Source: Candidatus Saccharicenans sp.
GTDB taxonomy: Bacteria; Acidobacteriota; Aminicenantia; Aminicenantales; Saccharicenantaceae
DNA length: 64,000 bases
Direction: 5' to 3'
NCBI GenBank assembly: GCA_024653215.1
Contig: JANLFU010000007.1
Location: 1 to 64,000 of the forward strand
Part shown: in pieces, positions 19,196 through 26,655 of the stretch
Position numbering within the stretch: position 1 is the stretch's first letter
How the letters are laid out: every line of letters starts with the position of its first letter
Notes under the pieces: generated by a model
Told to the model about the DNA's origin: nothing
Databases searched by the model: none
The model's input: the letters and a program-made list of their open reading frames with translations, nothing else
Translations under genes and position numbers: made by a program

Positions 19196-20176
19196 ATGAG
19201 CGGAAGCAATTTCGTTAAAGAAATAAGGGAAAAGGCCGCTAAAAGGTTTCTTAAAATCGCCTTCCCGGATGCCGAAGACATCCGCACCGTCAAGGCAGCC
19301 AGAACCATCATCGCTGAAAAAATCGGTCAGCCGATCCTGGTCGGAAACCCGGACAACATCAGGAAGATTGCCGCTGAAAACAACGTTAAGGTCGACGACA
19401 TCGAAATCATCAACCCGTTGACCTCAGCCTGGAAAGAAGAATTTGCCAACCACGTTTACGAAAGACGGAAAGCCAAGGGTTTGACCCTGGACCAGGCCAT
19501 AGAGCTGGTGAAAAACCCGCTCTATTTCGCCGGCTGTATGCTGGCCAAGGATAAGGTGGGCGCGGTGGTCGGCGGAAATATTTCCTCGACGGGTGACGTC
19601 ATCAGGGCAGCACTTTATACCGTGGGCACGGCCCCAGGTATCCAGACTGTTTCCAGCTACTTCATCATGGTCTTCCCGGATAAGCTCCTGTGCTATGCCG
19701 ACTGCGCCGTGGTCCCCAACCCGACCGACGCCCAGCTGGCCGATATCGCCATTACTTCGGCCAAGAACTTCCAGGCTGTAACCGGGCTTGAGCCCAAGGT
19801 GGCCATGCTGAGCTTCTCCACCAAGGGCTCGGCCACCCACGAGCACGTGGATAAGGTTATAAGCGCCACCAAGATTGCCAGGGAAAAGGCTCCGGACCTT
19901 CTGATCGACGGCGAAATGCAGGCCGACGCCGCCCTGGTTCCTTCAGTAGGCGAAAGAAAGTGCAAGGGTTCGCCGGTGGCCGGAAAAGCCAACGTGTTAA
20001 TTTTCCCGGACCTGGATGCCGGAAACATCGGCTACAAGCTGACCGAGCGCCTGGCCGGGGCCGAAGCCATCGGACCCATCGTCCAGGGCCTGCAGAAGCC
20101 CTACTGCGACCTCAGTCGCGGCTGCTCGGCCGACGACATGGTCAACGTGGCCGCCATCTGCAGCCTGATGGCCTGA
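19196..20176 (+). CDS. pta: Phosphate acetyltransferase (short PTA/PTB type)
   Basis: 326 residues. Interconverts acetyl-CoA and acetyl-phosphate, feeding ackA. Family features: KIAFPDAEDIRT at the start, GGNISSTGDVIRAAL, the motif around VAMLSFSTKGSA, and FPDLDAGNIGYKL near the end. SD AAGGAGG seven bases before the ATG. Full length for the short class (no N-terminal DRTGG domain). Its last ~434 bases recur at 23808-24241 and its last 75 at 26353-26427. Unlike those copies, the intact gene is not followed by the strong terminator found after them. Confidence 0.97.
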   Translation: MSGSNFVKEIREKAAKRFLKIAFPDAEDIRTVKAARTIIAEKIGQPILVGNPDNIRKIAAENNVKVDDIEIINPLTSAWKEEFANHVYERRKAKGLTLDQAIELVKNPLYFAGCMLAKDKVGAVVGGNISSTGDVIRAALYTVGTAPGIQTVSSYFIMVFPDKLLCYADCAVVPNPTDAQLADIAITSAKNFQAVTGLEPKVAMLSFSTKGSATHEHVDKVISATKIAREKAPDLLIDGEMQADAALVPSVGERKCKGSPVAGKANVLIFPDLDAGNIGYKLTERLAGAEAIGPIVQGLQKPYCDLSRGCSADDMVNVAAICSLMA

Positions 20177-20178
20177 GA
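19743..20178 (+). repeat. pta 3'-end repeat, copy 1 (inside intact gene)
   Basis: Reference copy of the repeated segment. Copy 2 (23808-24241) matches all of it with about 18 substitutions in 434 bases. Copy 3 (26353-26427) matches the final 75 bases (20104-20178) exactly. The identity to copy 3 ends two bases after the pta stop, where the accessory DNA begins. Confidence 0.9.
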
Positions 20179-20358
20179 ACAATAATTCAAAAGACTTGAA
20201 AAAGTAATATTTTGAGAAGATTCGCCATATAATCATCCGAAGGGCTTTCATCTTAGTCTGTTAAGACATGTATGAAAGAATTAAATACGGGCATTAATAA
20301 AAATCTAAGATACTATAAGAGAGTTATAGAGTTTTATTAGACTTTCTATCTCTTATTT

Positions 20359-21495
20359 CTACTCAACCAAGACAATTCTTTTGATCCGTACTAAATTACC
20401 GTCGACTTCGGCCCAGTATCCGTTACGGATTATTTCAGGCCTCTTCTGCGCGCCGTCGGAAATCTGTTTATCTTCGTTAATTAAGCCCTTGCCTTCTAAC
20501 TTGCCAGTTTTACCTTTGAACTGGACAATATAAGCTTTCATCCGATTTGCGTCCCATTGATTCTCTGCTATTTTAGGCAACTTGTAGACTTTCCCGCTTG
20601 AAATGAAACAGAGGTTGCCATCCTCATCAAGGAAAGCTTTAAATAAATGAATAATCCTAAACCAATTGTCGTATCTGTTTCCTACGCGGAAGCCTTCTTT
20701 TCTAAAAATTATTCTGCCAGTTTTCCAATCTATTAGCACTAGGCCATATTTTGATTTTTCTTTTCTGGGAACTTCCAAATCATAATAGCTCACAATAATC
20801 AAGTCGTTATTTAAAAATTCTGCTTTTTGAATATTCCCGCCTATCTCGCTTATCTGCCAGATTTTCTGATCGTCTTTATACCTGCATAGCAGCAAGGTGT
20901 TACCGAAACCCTGCAGGTATAGATCGTCTTGTCCAACAGGCAAAAAACAAAATCCGGGATTGATTCTAAACCGCCCTTCAGGAACAGTAAATGGTCCAAA
21001 GCGAAATTTTTCTCTGCCTGTATTAAGGTCAATCACTGAAACCGGCATTGAAGTAATCCCACTTCCTGGAGATAATGCTAATTCATTTCCGAAAAGGTCA
21101 ATGATAATATCTCTGTTTCCAAGATAAGGATCAGCAAACCTGGCCTGCACTTTACCCTGCAAGTCAAGAAGACAATACTGGGTACCTTCCAGGAGCAAAA
21201 TTTTATCCCCCGGTAAAAACCCAAAAAACCAACCCCCGGGCTCCAACATTCTGTCAAATAGCAGCTTTCCCTTGAGGCTTAATAATTGGAGATACGTCCT
21301 TGATTCAGGTGAAATCGCTTCCTGCGGCAGATCCGGAACATAAAAAACAGCAATGTGGCCTGACTTAGACAGGTCAAATGTTTTTAACTTCCAGCCTGAA
21401 GGTATATTGACCTCGCTTACCTGATTCTCCTGAAAACCGAGAACAAATTTCAATAAAATAGATAATGATAAGACTAATAAGAGACTCTTTTTCAT
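20359..21495 (-). CDS. Exported propeller-like protein of unknown function (cassette 1)
   Basis: 378 residues with a signal peptide (residues 1-20, lysine pair then a leucine-rich core). The body is all-beta, with repeated short strand pairs such as LLSLKGKLLFDR, LLDLQGKVQARF, VIDLNTGREKFRFG and LIDWKTGRIIFRKEG, typical of WD/PQQ-like propeller blades, but I cannot assign a named family. It is clearly more AT-rich than the chromosomal genes around it. SD-like AAAGGGGGAGGGAA precedes the ATG. It lies 25 bases downstream of the M23 peptidase gene on the same strand, so the two form a leftward operon between two copies of the pta end. Role unknown; it may share a periplasmic job with the peptidase. 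Confidence 0.75.
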   Translation of the reverse strand: MKKSLLLVLSLSILLKFVLGFQENQVSEVNIPSGWKLKTFDLSKSGHIAVFYVPDLPQEAISPESRTYLQLLSLKGKLLFDRMLEPGGWFFGFLPGDKILLLEGTQYCLLDLQGKVQARFADPYLGNRDIIIDLFGNELALSPGSGITSMPVSVIDLNTGREKFRFGPFTVPEGRFRINPGFCFLPVGQDDLYLQGFGNTLLLCRYKDDQKIWQISEIGGNIQKAEFLNNDLIIVSYYDLEVPRKEKSKYGLVLIDWKTGRIIFRKEGFRVGNRYDNWFRIIHLFKAFLDEDGNLCFISSGKVYKLPKIAENQWDANRMKAYIVQFKGKTGKLEGKGLINEDKQISDGAQKRPEIIRNGYWAEVDGNLVRIKRIVLVE

Positions 21496-21520
21496 TTCCC
21501 TCCCCCTTTATTTTAATCAA

Positions 21521-22270
21521 TCAGCAATTACCAAGTAAATCCAGCGGATTAATGTATCCATTTCTTGGCTCTGATGAAACTGACAGATGCAGATGAGGAC
21601 CTGTAGAATTTCCGGAATTATCAACATGTCCTATAATAGAAAGACCACAATTTACACCCAGGCCTACGTAAATTTGCAGCAGATTTTCTTCGTCTTCTAC
21701 CAGATGACAATAAGTCCAGTACATGCCTCTGTTATCCCTTATTTTTACATAATTACCATTCCACTGGTTATATCCAATTTCTACAATTTCACCACTGACA
21801 GCACTAATTACTGGTTTACCCTCTATATCCATTGAAGTTATATCTATTCCATTATGAATTCTGCCATCATCCCTTATCTCCCCGAAATAAGAACTTATAA
21901 ACTGTCCTGAAGAATCCACAATTAGGTATGACCAGCAATCCACGAGGCCATTAGCATCAGAATCCCTGCTTCCACCCGAGCTATTGCCTGGGATACCTCC
22001 TGATCCTCCACCTGTTCCACTGCCACCACCATCGCCCTCGTAAAAATCTCCAGGATCTAACAAATAAATTGCAAAAGTGTAATCCCGGCAAACGTATTCA
22101 ACCTCTTCCCGTTCAGTCATGTTGCCAAATTCATCCTCGGCAATAGTGATATAGGTTGTAGAACTACAAATGGAATACGTCTGATAGATCGTTTGCCATG
22201 AAATTAGATATTTGCCCAGGGAAAATACTAATAACACCATAAAAAGATAAATGAATATCCTCCCTTTCAT
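21521..22270 (-). CDS. M23 (LytM-type) peptidase, membrane-anchored or secreted (cassette 1)
   Basis: 249 residues. The ATG at 22270 is chosen for its SD (GGAGGC); an in-frame extension upstream runs through the promoter and into the IS and is unlikely. N-terminal hydrophobic segment (residues 4-20), a paired-Cys region (YSICSS, YVCRDY), a Gly/Ser-rich linker (about 95-120), then the M23 fold: HNGIDI (zinc His and Asp), a beta-strand region with the paired strands, and HLHLS (second zinc His). M23 enzymes usually cut peptidoglycan cross-bridges, though some act on other Gly-rich peptides. First gene of the cassette 1 operon. AT-rich. Confidence 0.85.
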   Translation of the reverse strand: MKGRIFIYLFMVLLVFSLGKYLISWQTIYQTYSICSSTTYITIAEDEFGNMTEREEVEYVCRDYTFAIYLLDPGDFYEGDGGGSGTGGGSGGIPGNSSGGSRDSDANGLVDCWSYLIVDSSGQFISSYFGEIRDDGRIHNGIDITSMDIEGKPVISAVSGEIVEIGYNQWNGNYVKIRDNRGMYWTYCHLVEDEENLLQIYVGLGVNCGLSIIGHVDNSGNSTGPHLHLSVSSEPRNGYINPLDLLGNC

Positions 22271-22293
22271 TTTTGCCTCCTGCTCGTTCCCAA

Positions 22294-22323
22294 AATAAAA
22301 AAAAAAAAAAAACGGCTTGTCAA
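22294..22323 (-). promoter_or_regulatory. Cassette 1 promoter (leftward)
   Basis: On the minus strand TTGACA (22323-22318) lies inside TACTTGACAAG, the same 11-base core found upstream of cassette 2 at 26219-26229. A run of T follows, then a TTTATT-like -10 about 17-18 bases away. The M23 start codon is about 25 bases further. The IS left end lies only 19 bases upstream of the -35. Confidence 0.5.
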
Positions 22324-22341
22324 GTATTTTTTCTTTCTGTA
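22320..22341 (+). repeat. Target-site duplication, left copy, of the IS element
   Basis: AAGTATTTTTTCTTTC and flanking bases directly abut the left terminal repeat. Nearly the same string, with one extra T and a few changes, abuts the right end (23723-23745). A duplication of about 22 bases is long for an IS and is as I recall for IS1202-type elements. The mismatches suggest the insertion is not recent. Confidence 0.6.
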
Positions 22342-23722
22342 CCGTAATAATCAAAAGTAGACGTAATGTAAAAAACACAAGTAGACTAAAAGTAGACATT
22401 GGGGGAAGCGGGTGTGGTAGAACCCTGAGCATAAAGGAGGTTCTGCCACCATGAAGAGCCAGCTTCACAAGAGATTATCCTTAGAGTTTGTTTCGGAGGT
22501 GTTAGAGGCTTTTAACGAGCATCGGTTAAGCGAGGAGAAGGCCTGCGAGTTATTGGGTATTAAGCGGGCCAGGCTGTATCGGCTGCGCCAGAGATGGTTG
22601 GAGTGTCTGGTAGGTAACCGGGCCTTTTCGTTATACAAGCGCCAGGAGAGTCGCTTCCATCGGTTGCCAAAGGAAGAGGAGAGCTGGCTACATCAGGAGT
22701 TAGAGTACATCCGGAGGAAGGCCCAGGTTTTCAGGGATAGATTTAACTTTGCTGTTCTGGCTGAGGAAGGGGCCAAACGTTTCGGTCATCCCTTTCACCG
22801 GGCTACGATTCGCAGCTTTGCTCTGAGGCATCACTATTACCAGGCCAGACCGGAGGAGAAGAAGAAAGTCTTTGTGAGGTTTGAGACTCCCGGACCAGGG
22901 TTCCTATTCCAGCATGATTGCTCTGTACATCGTTGGGTACCGGGACTGGAGGGCTATCAGTATCTTATCCTGACCAAGGATGATTACTCCAGACTCTTTG
23001 TGGCCGCGCAGCTTTTCAGAAAAGAAACGGCCTATGGTCATCTTCAGGTTATAAGGAGCGCCATAGAACGTTATGGCCGTCCTCAAGCCTATTATGTGGA
23101 TCAGCACAAGATCTTCCGTTTTGCGGAGCACAGAAGTATCCATGTGCAGTATCATCTTTGGCAGGATAGGGCAGAAAGTCAGTTTAAGAGGGCTCTCCGG
23201 ATGCTGAACATAGGACTGATTTATACTGCTCCTTCCTCTCCCGAAGCCAAGGGCAAAGTAGAGAAGGCGTTTGATTACCTGCAAGGGAGGACACTGTATC
23301 TCTATGAACGATCTTAAGTTAGGAACTTAGAAGAGGCCCAGGAGATAGGGCATGAAGTCTATGCTCATTACAACACAAAGAGGGAAAGTCTGGAGATTAA
23401 AGAGGTGCACCAAAAGCGTTGGGGGGAGGGGTTAAAGCGGCGAAGAGCCTTATCAAGCCGATTCCTCCGGGAGTAAGGCTCGACTTAATACTCTCAGTCT
23501 TCATTATCCACGCACAGTGAAAAAAGACGGTCTTTTCAGCTTCCAGGGCAGGCTGTACAAGTTAAAACACTTGGCTGGAGAGAGGATTACTGTAGCCCTT
23601 ATCCCAAACGAGAAGCTGTATGTCCCGAAAAATAACCAGAAAGTGGCCGAGTTCCCAATCTAAATTCTACTCCTGACGTCTACTTTTAATTTTTACAAAA
23701 TGTCTACTTTTGATTTTTACGG
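22342..23722 (+). mobile_element. Insertion sequence, IS1202-like (ISNCY group), decayed
   Basis: 1381 bases bounded by imperfect terminal inverted repeats. The left end is CCGTAA then TAATCAAAAGTAGAC (22342-22362); the right end read inward gives CCGTAA then AAATCAAAAGTAGAC (23722-23702). Subterminal AAAAGTAGAC motifs recur at both ends (left 22387-22398, right about 23680), probably transposase-binding sites. It contains one transposase gene, now frameshifted. It sits between cassette 1's promoter and pta copy 2. Confidence 0.8.
22451..23663 (+). pseudogene. IS transposase with DDE integrase core, frameshifted
   Basis: An intact frame runs 22451-23317 (288 residues): N-terminal helix-turn-helix (KACELLGIKRARLYRLRQRW), then an integrase core (FQHDCSVHRW with first Asp, YYVDQH with second Asp, SPEAKGKVEK with the Glu). 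It then shifts: the frame carrying NLEEAQEIGHEVYAHYN continues to about 23475, and a third frame carries the C-terminal part (DGLFSFQGRLYKL) to a stop at 23663. At least two frameshifts are needed, so the gene is dead unless programmed shifting occurs; no slippery site is evident. SD AAGGAGG at the start. Confidence 0.82.
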
Positions 23723-23745
23723 AAAAGTATTTTTTTCTTTCCGAT
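23723..23745 (+). repeat. Target-site duplication, right copy, of the IS element
   Basis: Partner of the left copy at 22320-22341; shares AAGTATTTTTT(T)CTTTC. Confidence 0.6.
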
Positions 23746-23807
23746 AATGCCTATTACCCCGGAAAAAGATATCTTTTTCCCTTATCTTACCGTCACCATG
23801 CAAGTTT

Positions 23808-24241
23808 ATATCGCCATCACCATGGCCAAGAACTTCCAGGCCGTGACCGGGCTTGAGCCCAGGGTGGCCATGCTGAGCTTCTCCACCAAGGGCTCGGCCA
23901 CCCACGAGCACGTGGATAAGGTTATAAGCGCCACCAAGATTGCCAGGGAAAAGGCTCCGGACCTGTTGATCGACGGCGAAATGCAAGCCGACGCCGCCCT
24001 GGTTCCTTCAGTGGGTGAAAGAAAGTGCAAGGGTTCGCCGGTGGCCGGAAAAGCCAACGTGTTAATTTTCCCCGACCTGGATGCCGGAAACATCGGCTAC
24101 AAGCTGACCGAACGCCTGGCCGGGGCCGAAGCCATAGGACCTATCGTCCAGGGCCTGCAGAAGCCCTACTGCGACCTCAGCCGCGGCTGCTCGGCTGACG
24201 ACATGGTCAACGTGGCCGCCATCTGCAGCCTGATGGCCTGA
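23808..24241 (+). pseudogene. Truncated pta 3' end, copy 2
   Basis: 434 bases encoding the last ~144 residues of Pta in frame with its stop. There is no start, SD or N-terminal half. Compared with the intact gene I count 18 substitutions, of which 15 are silent; only Ser-to-Met near the left edge and one Lys-to-Arg change the protein. The left edge is abrupt, joined to AT-rich DNA. An upstream in-frame ATG (23747) would give a 164-residue chimera but has no SD. The silent bias argues that this copy spent its time as a working pta end, perhaps in a related strain, before arriving here. Confidence 0.9.
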
Positions 24242-24263
24242 GAACTTTATACCTGAAAAATAG

Positions 24264-24295
24264 AGGGGATTGGCCACCAGCCAATCCCCTTTTTT
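24264..24295 (+). terminator. Rho-independent terminator after pta copy 2
   Basis: Perfect 11-bp stem AGGGGATTGGC/GCCAATCCCCT with a 5-base loop (CACCA) followed by a T run. The same stem, with a different loop, follows copy 3 at 26448-26480. Confidence 0.9.
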
Positions 24296-24310
24296 CTTAA
24301 TTACCCGATC

Positions 24311-24799
24311 TTACCTCTTCCCTGGTAATAACAAGAAAGCTGCCTTGTGTTCAAACTCATCCAGATACTCAACGAGGTAATGTTCTTCAAGACCAACACA
24401 GGGCAGGACGAAATAAACCCGTCCATCCTGACCAACTCCAAATAGGGTCGGAGCATAGTTGGGAATGAACTTTTTCCATTTTTTGACAGTTCTGACGGGA
24501 AACTCGACGCCCAGCGAGTTACGAACCTCCTCTATTGAACCGCCTTCATCCTCAGGAATGATACCGACCACTGATATCCCTGGCCGCGGTTGATTCAGAA
24601 GATCAATTACCCTTAGGCAGGGAGGGCAGCCTCTCCTGGAGAAAAATAGATAGAGGTTAAGCCTCGGCCCTTCTTTTGAGACATCCTCATTTTCAATCAC
24701 CGGGAACCTGGCCAGAACCTGGCTCGTTCTCTCCTTGTAATTCACGCTAAATAGATATATTAAGAACACAAATCTCAGAACAAGTGGAGACCTTTTCAT
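24311..24799 (-). CDS. Exported thioredoxin-like protein with CPPC motif (cassette 2)
   Basis: 162 residues. Hydrophobic N-terminus (residues 6-20) suggests export or anchoring. A thioredoxin-like fold is indicated by LNLYLFFSRRGCPPC (redox CxxC, Cys about 58 and 61), a following helix LRVIDLL, and the later cis-Pro-type strand YAPTLFGVGQDGRVYFV. Its ATG overlaps the TGA of the propeller gene (ATGA), so translation is coupled. Its last dozen codons (ending LLLPGKR) are nearly repeated after pta copy 3. Family resembles redoxins encoded beside 6-bladed propellers. Substrate unknown; the neighbouring Cys-containing peptide is a candidate. Confidence 0.8.
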   Translation of the reverse strand: MKRSPLVLRFVFLIYLFSVNYKERTSQVLARFPVIENEDVSKEGPRLNLYLFFSRRGCPPCLRVIDLLNQPRPGISVVGIIPEDEGGSIEEVRNSLGVEFPVRTVKKWKKFIPNYAPTLFGVGQDGRVYFVLPCVGLEEHYLVEYLDEFEHKAAFLLLPGKR

Positions 24800-25887
24800 G
24801 GCTCGATTTTATATTTATAGAGCGTGTATTGGATTGCATCTTCCTTGTATAAAATCGAACATAAATAGAGGAGGCGATCTTTCCGATTATAAAAAAGCGG
24901 AATAAAATTTTCTTCTGAATAAAATGATGCCAGAGGCAGCGTATGCAGCGGTTTGCCCGAATGGTTATAAAGTTGAACATAGGGGACGAAATATTTCTCG
25001 TTTCCTATCTTCTTCTCGCGATTTACATAGATGATACCTACAAATTCTTTATCAGCAAAAAGTCCGCTAACAAAAGAACAGCTATCAAACATTTTTTCTT
25101 GAATTTCCTTCCCCTTTCTTGGGTCAACCAGGGCTTCTCTGGTTCTTCTATCCATTGATAATGGTCTAAAATTGTTCGGTGTCTTGCCGAAGCTTTCTAT
25201 TCTTCCTGATTTCAGGTCTATCTTGACTACCTTTAATCTAACACTGCTTATATAAAAGGCAGTATCTTCAAGGACCTCAAGGTACGAAAGCCAGGAAAGT
25301 CCCCGCACCTCTTCAAAAATTCTTTTGTGCTCGCCTTCTGACTTGGCACCAAACTTATATTCATTTGGCAAGACATACCTGGTATCCTTCCCTAAAAGAT
25401 CTCTCATAAAGACCGCATAACCTCTATTATCTGAGGAAACAATATAACCTGTTATCAATAACTTATTTTTATCATATATCTTGATAGGACCGTTCATTTC
25501 CCAGGCCCCTATTTCGCCTAATTTTAGAAATTCGCCATTTCCAGATATCTCAAACAGGTAAATTTTACGTTTACCCGCGTCAGCTATGGCAAGAAAAGGG
25601 GTTTGATAATCAAGATAACCCAATCCATCAAATTCTTCTGGTCCCGGTCCCATTTTTCCCCAGCTCTTTTCAAGCTGGCCATTTTCATTAAATATTTTTA
25701 TCTGATTATTTTTATCTCTGATATCTGCAAATAGAAACTTCCCGTCTTCTAAAACTGCGAAATAGCCAGACACGAATAACAGTTCCTTGGGTATTTGAAT
25801 TACCTTGATGAGCTTAATTTGCATGGGAAAGCAGATACCCGAGCGGACAAGAATGATACTTAGAGTTATAAGAATCGTTTTTTTCAT
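24796..25887 (-). CDS. Exported 6-bladed beta-propeller protein (cassette 2)
   Basis: 363 residues with signal peptide (residues 1-19). Blade motifs: DGKFLFADIRDKNNQIKIFN, ENGQLEKSWGKMGPGPEEFDG, LAIADAGKRKIYLFE. The 'GPGPEEF' and 'ADAGKRKI' motifs are those of the 6-bladed propeller family, as in the chromosomal protein at 6948-8072, but the gene is AT-rich. It is second in a leftward operon: small peptide gene (25922-26155), this gene, then the overlapping thioredoxin-like gene. SD AAAAGGGAA precedes the ATG. Molecular function unknown. Confidence 0.85.
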   Translation of the reverse strand: MKKTILITLSIILVRSGICFPMQIKLIKVIQIPKELLFVSGYFAVLEDGKFLFADIRDKNNQIKIFNENGQLEKSWGKMGPGPEEFDGLGYLDYQTPFLAIADAGKRKIYLFEISGNGEFLKLGEIGAWEMNGPIKIYDKNKLLITGYIVSSDNRGYAVFMRDLLGKDTRYVLPNEYKFGAKSEGEHKRIFEEVRGLSWLSYLEVLEDTAFYISSVRLKVVKIDLKSGRIESFGKTPNNFRPLSMDRRTREALVDPRKGKEIQEKMFDSCSFVSGLFADKEFVGIIYVNREKKIGNEKYFVPYVQLYNHSGKPLHTLPLASFYSEENFIPLFYNRKDRLLYLCSILYKEDAIQYTLYKYKIEP

Positions 25888-25921
25888 GGTTTTCCCTTTT
25901 GGGGAGGAGAAAGAAAAGTAC

Positions 25922-26155
25922 TTAGTTTGCGAAAACTATACAGCAAGTACTGGGCTCGCCAACACAATAATACTCACCATAGAGATGCCTGCCTAACCTT
26001 GCCAAGTAATCTTGGTGAAGAATACCTGTCACTCTTTCAACTGTCCCCCAAATGTACTGTTCAGAATAGGCATTTGTAACAAGATTCAAAATACTCAATA
26101 TTATCCCAAAAACAATTAAAATTGTATTTAGCGAAGTCAAGACTTTTTGCTTCAT
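25922..26155 (-). CDS. Small exported or membrane peptide with Cys-rich C-terminus (cassette 2)
   Basis: 77 residues. One TM or signal helix at about 8-28 (LNTILIVFGIILSILNL), a short middle, and a C-terminal CVGEPSTCC motif followed by a five-residue tail. SD AAAGGGGG precedes the ATG. First gene behind the cassette 2 promoter, 34 bases upstream of the propeller gene. The plan (signal helix, short body, terminal Cys cluster, propeller neighbour) recalls the NVEALA-type peptides found beside 6-bladed propellers in Bacteroidota, though the NVEALA motif itself is not present. It may be a precursor matured or oxidised by its neighbours; that is inference. Confidence 0.65.
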   Translation of the reverse strand: MKQKVLTSLNTILIVFGIILSILNLVTNAYSEQYIWGTVERVTGILHQDYLARLGRHLYGEYYCVGEPSTCCIVFAN

Positions 26156-26198
26156 AGCAAACCCCCTTTTAATAGATTTTATAACTTCTCCTCCCCAC

Positions 26199-26227
26199 TT
26201 TTAAGAATAAAAAAAACACCTTGTCAA
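26199..26227 (-). promoter_or_regulatory. Cassette 2 promoter (leftward)
   Basis: Minus-strand TTGACA (26227-26222) within TACTTGACAAG, then a 17-base T-rich spacer and a weak -10 TTAAAA (26204-26199). Same core as the cassette 1 promoter. The small peptide gene starts about 45 bases downstream. Confidence 0.5.
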
Positions 26228-26352
26228 GTACTTTTTTCAGGTGGCTCCCGTTACCCAATTAAATGATGATATATAAGTCTTTTCCTTATTTGACGGGGAT
26301 TATGTTATCTTATACGCCATCAGCAAAGTCCGAAGAACTTGTCAGACCACTG

Positions 26353-26427
26353 CTGCGACCTCAGTCGCGGCTGCTCGGCCGACGACATGGTCAACGTGGC
26401 CGCCATCTGCAGCCTGATGGCCTGAGA
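26353..26427 (+). repeat. pta 3'-end repeat, copy 3 (75 bases)
   Basis: Exact copy of the last 75 bases of intact pta including the stop codon, with no silent differences, whereas copy 2 differs at two positions in this stretch. The left edge is sharp. It is followed by the same terminator and thioredoxin-like 3' end as copy 2, so it marks the right boundary of the array. Confidence 0.9.
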
Positions 26428-26447
26428 TCTCTATACCCGGAAAATAG

Positions 26448-26480
26448 AGGGGATTGGCTCTCCGGCCAATCCCCTTTTTT
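26448..26480 (+). terminator. Rho-independent terminator after pta copy 3
   Basis: AGGGGATTGGC/GCCAATCCCC stem, 6-base loop (TCTCCG), T run. It would also stop any transcript passing right through the array before the convergent ptb gene. Confidence 0.9.
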
Positions 26481-26487
26481 CTTAATT

Positions 26488-26545
26488 ATCCAATTTTACC
26501 TCTTCCTTGGTATTAACAAAAAATCTGCCTTAGTTACTTTCGTTT
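26488..26545 (-). pseudogene. Vestigial 3' end of a thioredoxin-like gene
   Basis: Minus-strand codons reading TKADFLLIPRKR then stop match the C-terminus of the cassette 2 thioredoxin-like protein (HKAAFLLLPGKR), in the same position relative to the terminator. Upstream in frame there is a stop within about eight codons, so only the tail of the gene remains. Confidence 0.6.
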
Positions 26546-26655
26546 TGATATTCCGTTAGACCAGGTCTGCCTCATCTTGGCCAGGAACGCTAAGACTCCG
26601 ACCTGAAGAAAATATTGACGCGCAGGCTGAATTAAGTTGGCCCGGGAAATTTGAT

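Noticed and set aside
22271..22468. N-terminal extension of the M23 peptidase ORF
   Set aside because: It would cross the promoter, a T run and the IS end; the ATG at 22270 has a proper SD.
23747..24241. 164-residue ORF as a separate functional Pta-like protein
   Set aside because: Starts in AT-rich non-homologous DNA with no SD and lacks half of the enzyme; it is a gene fragment.
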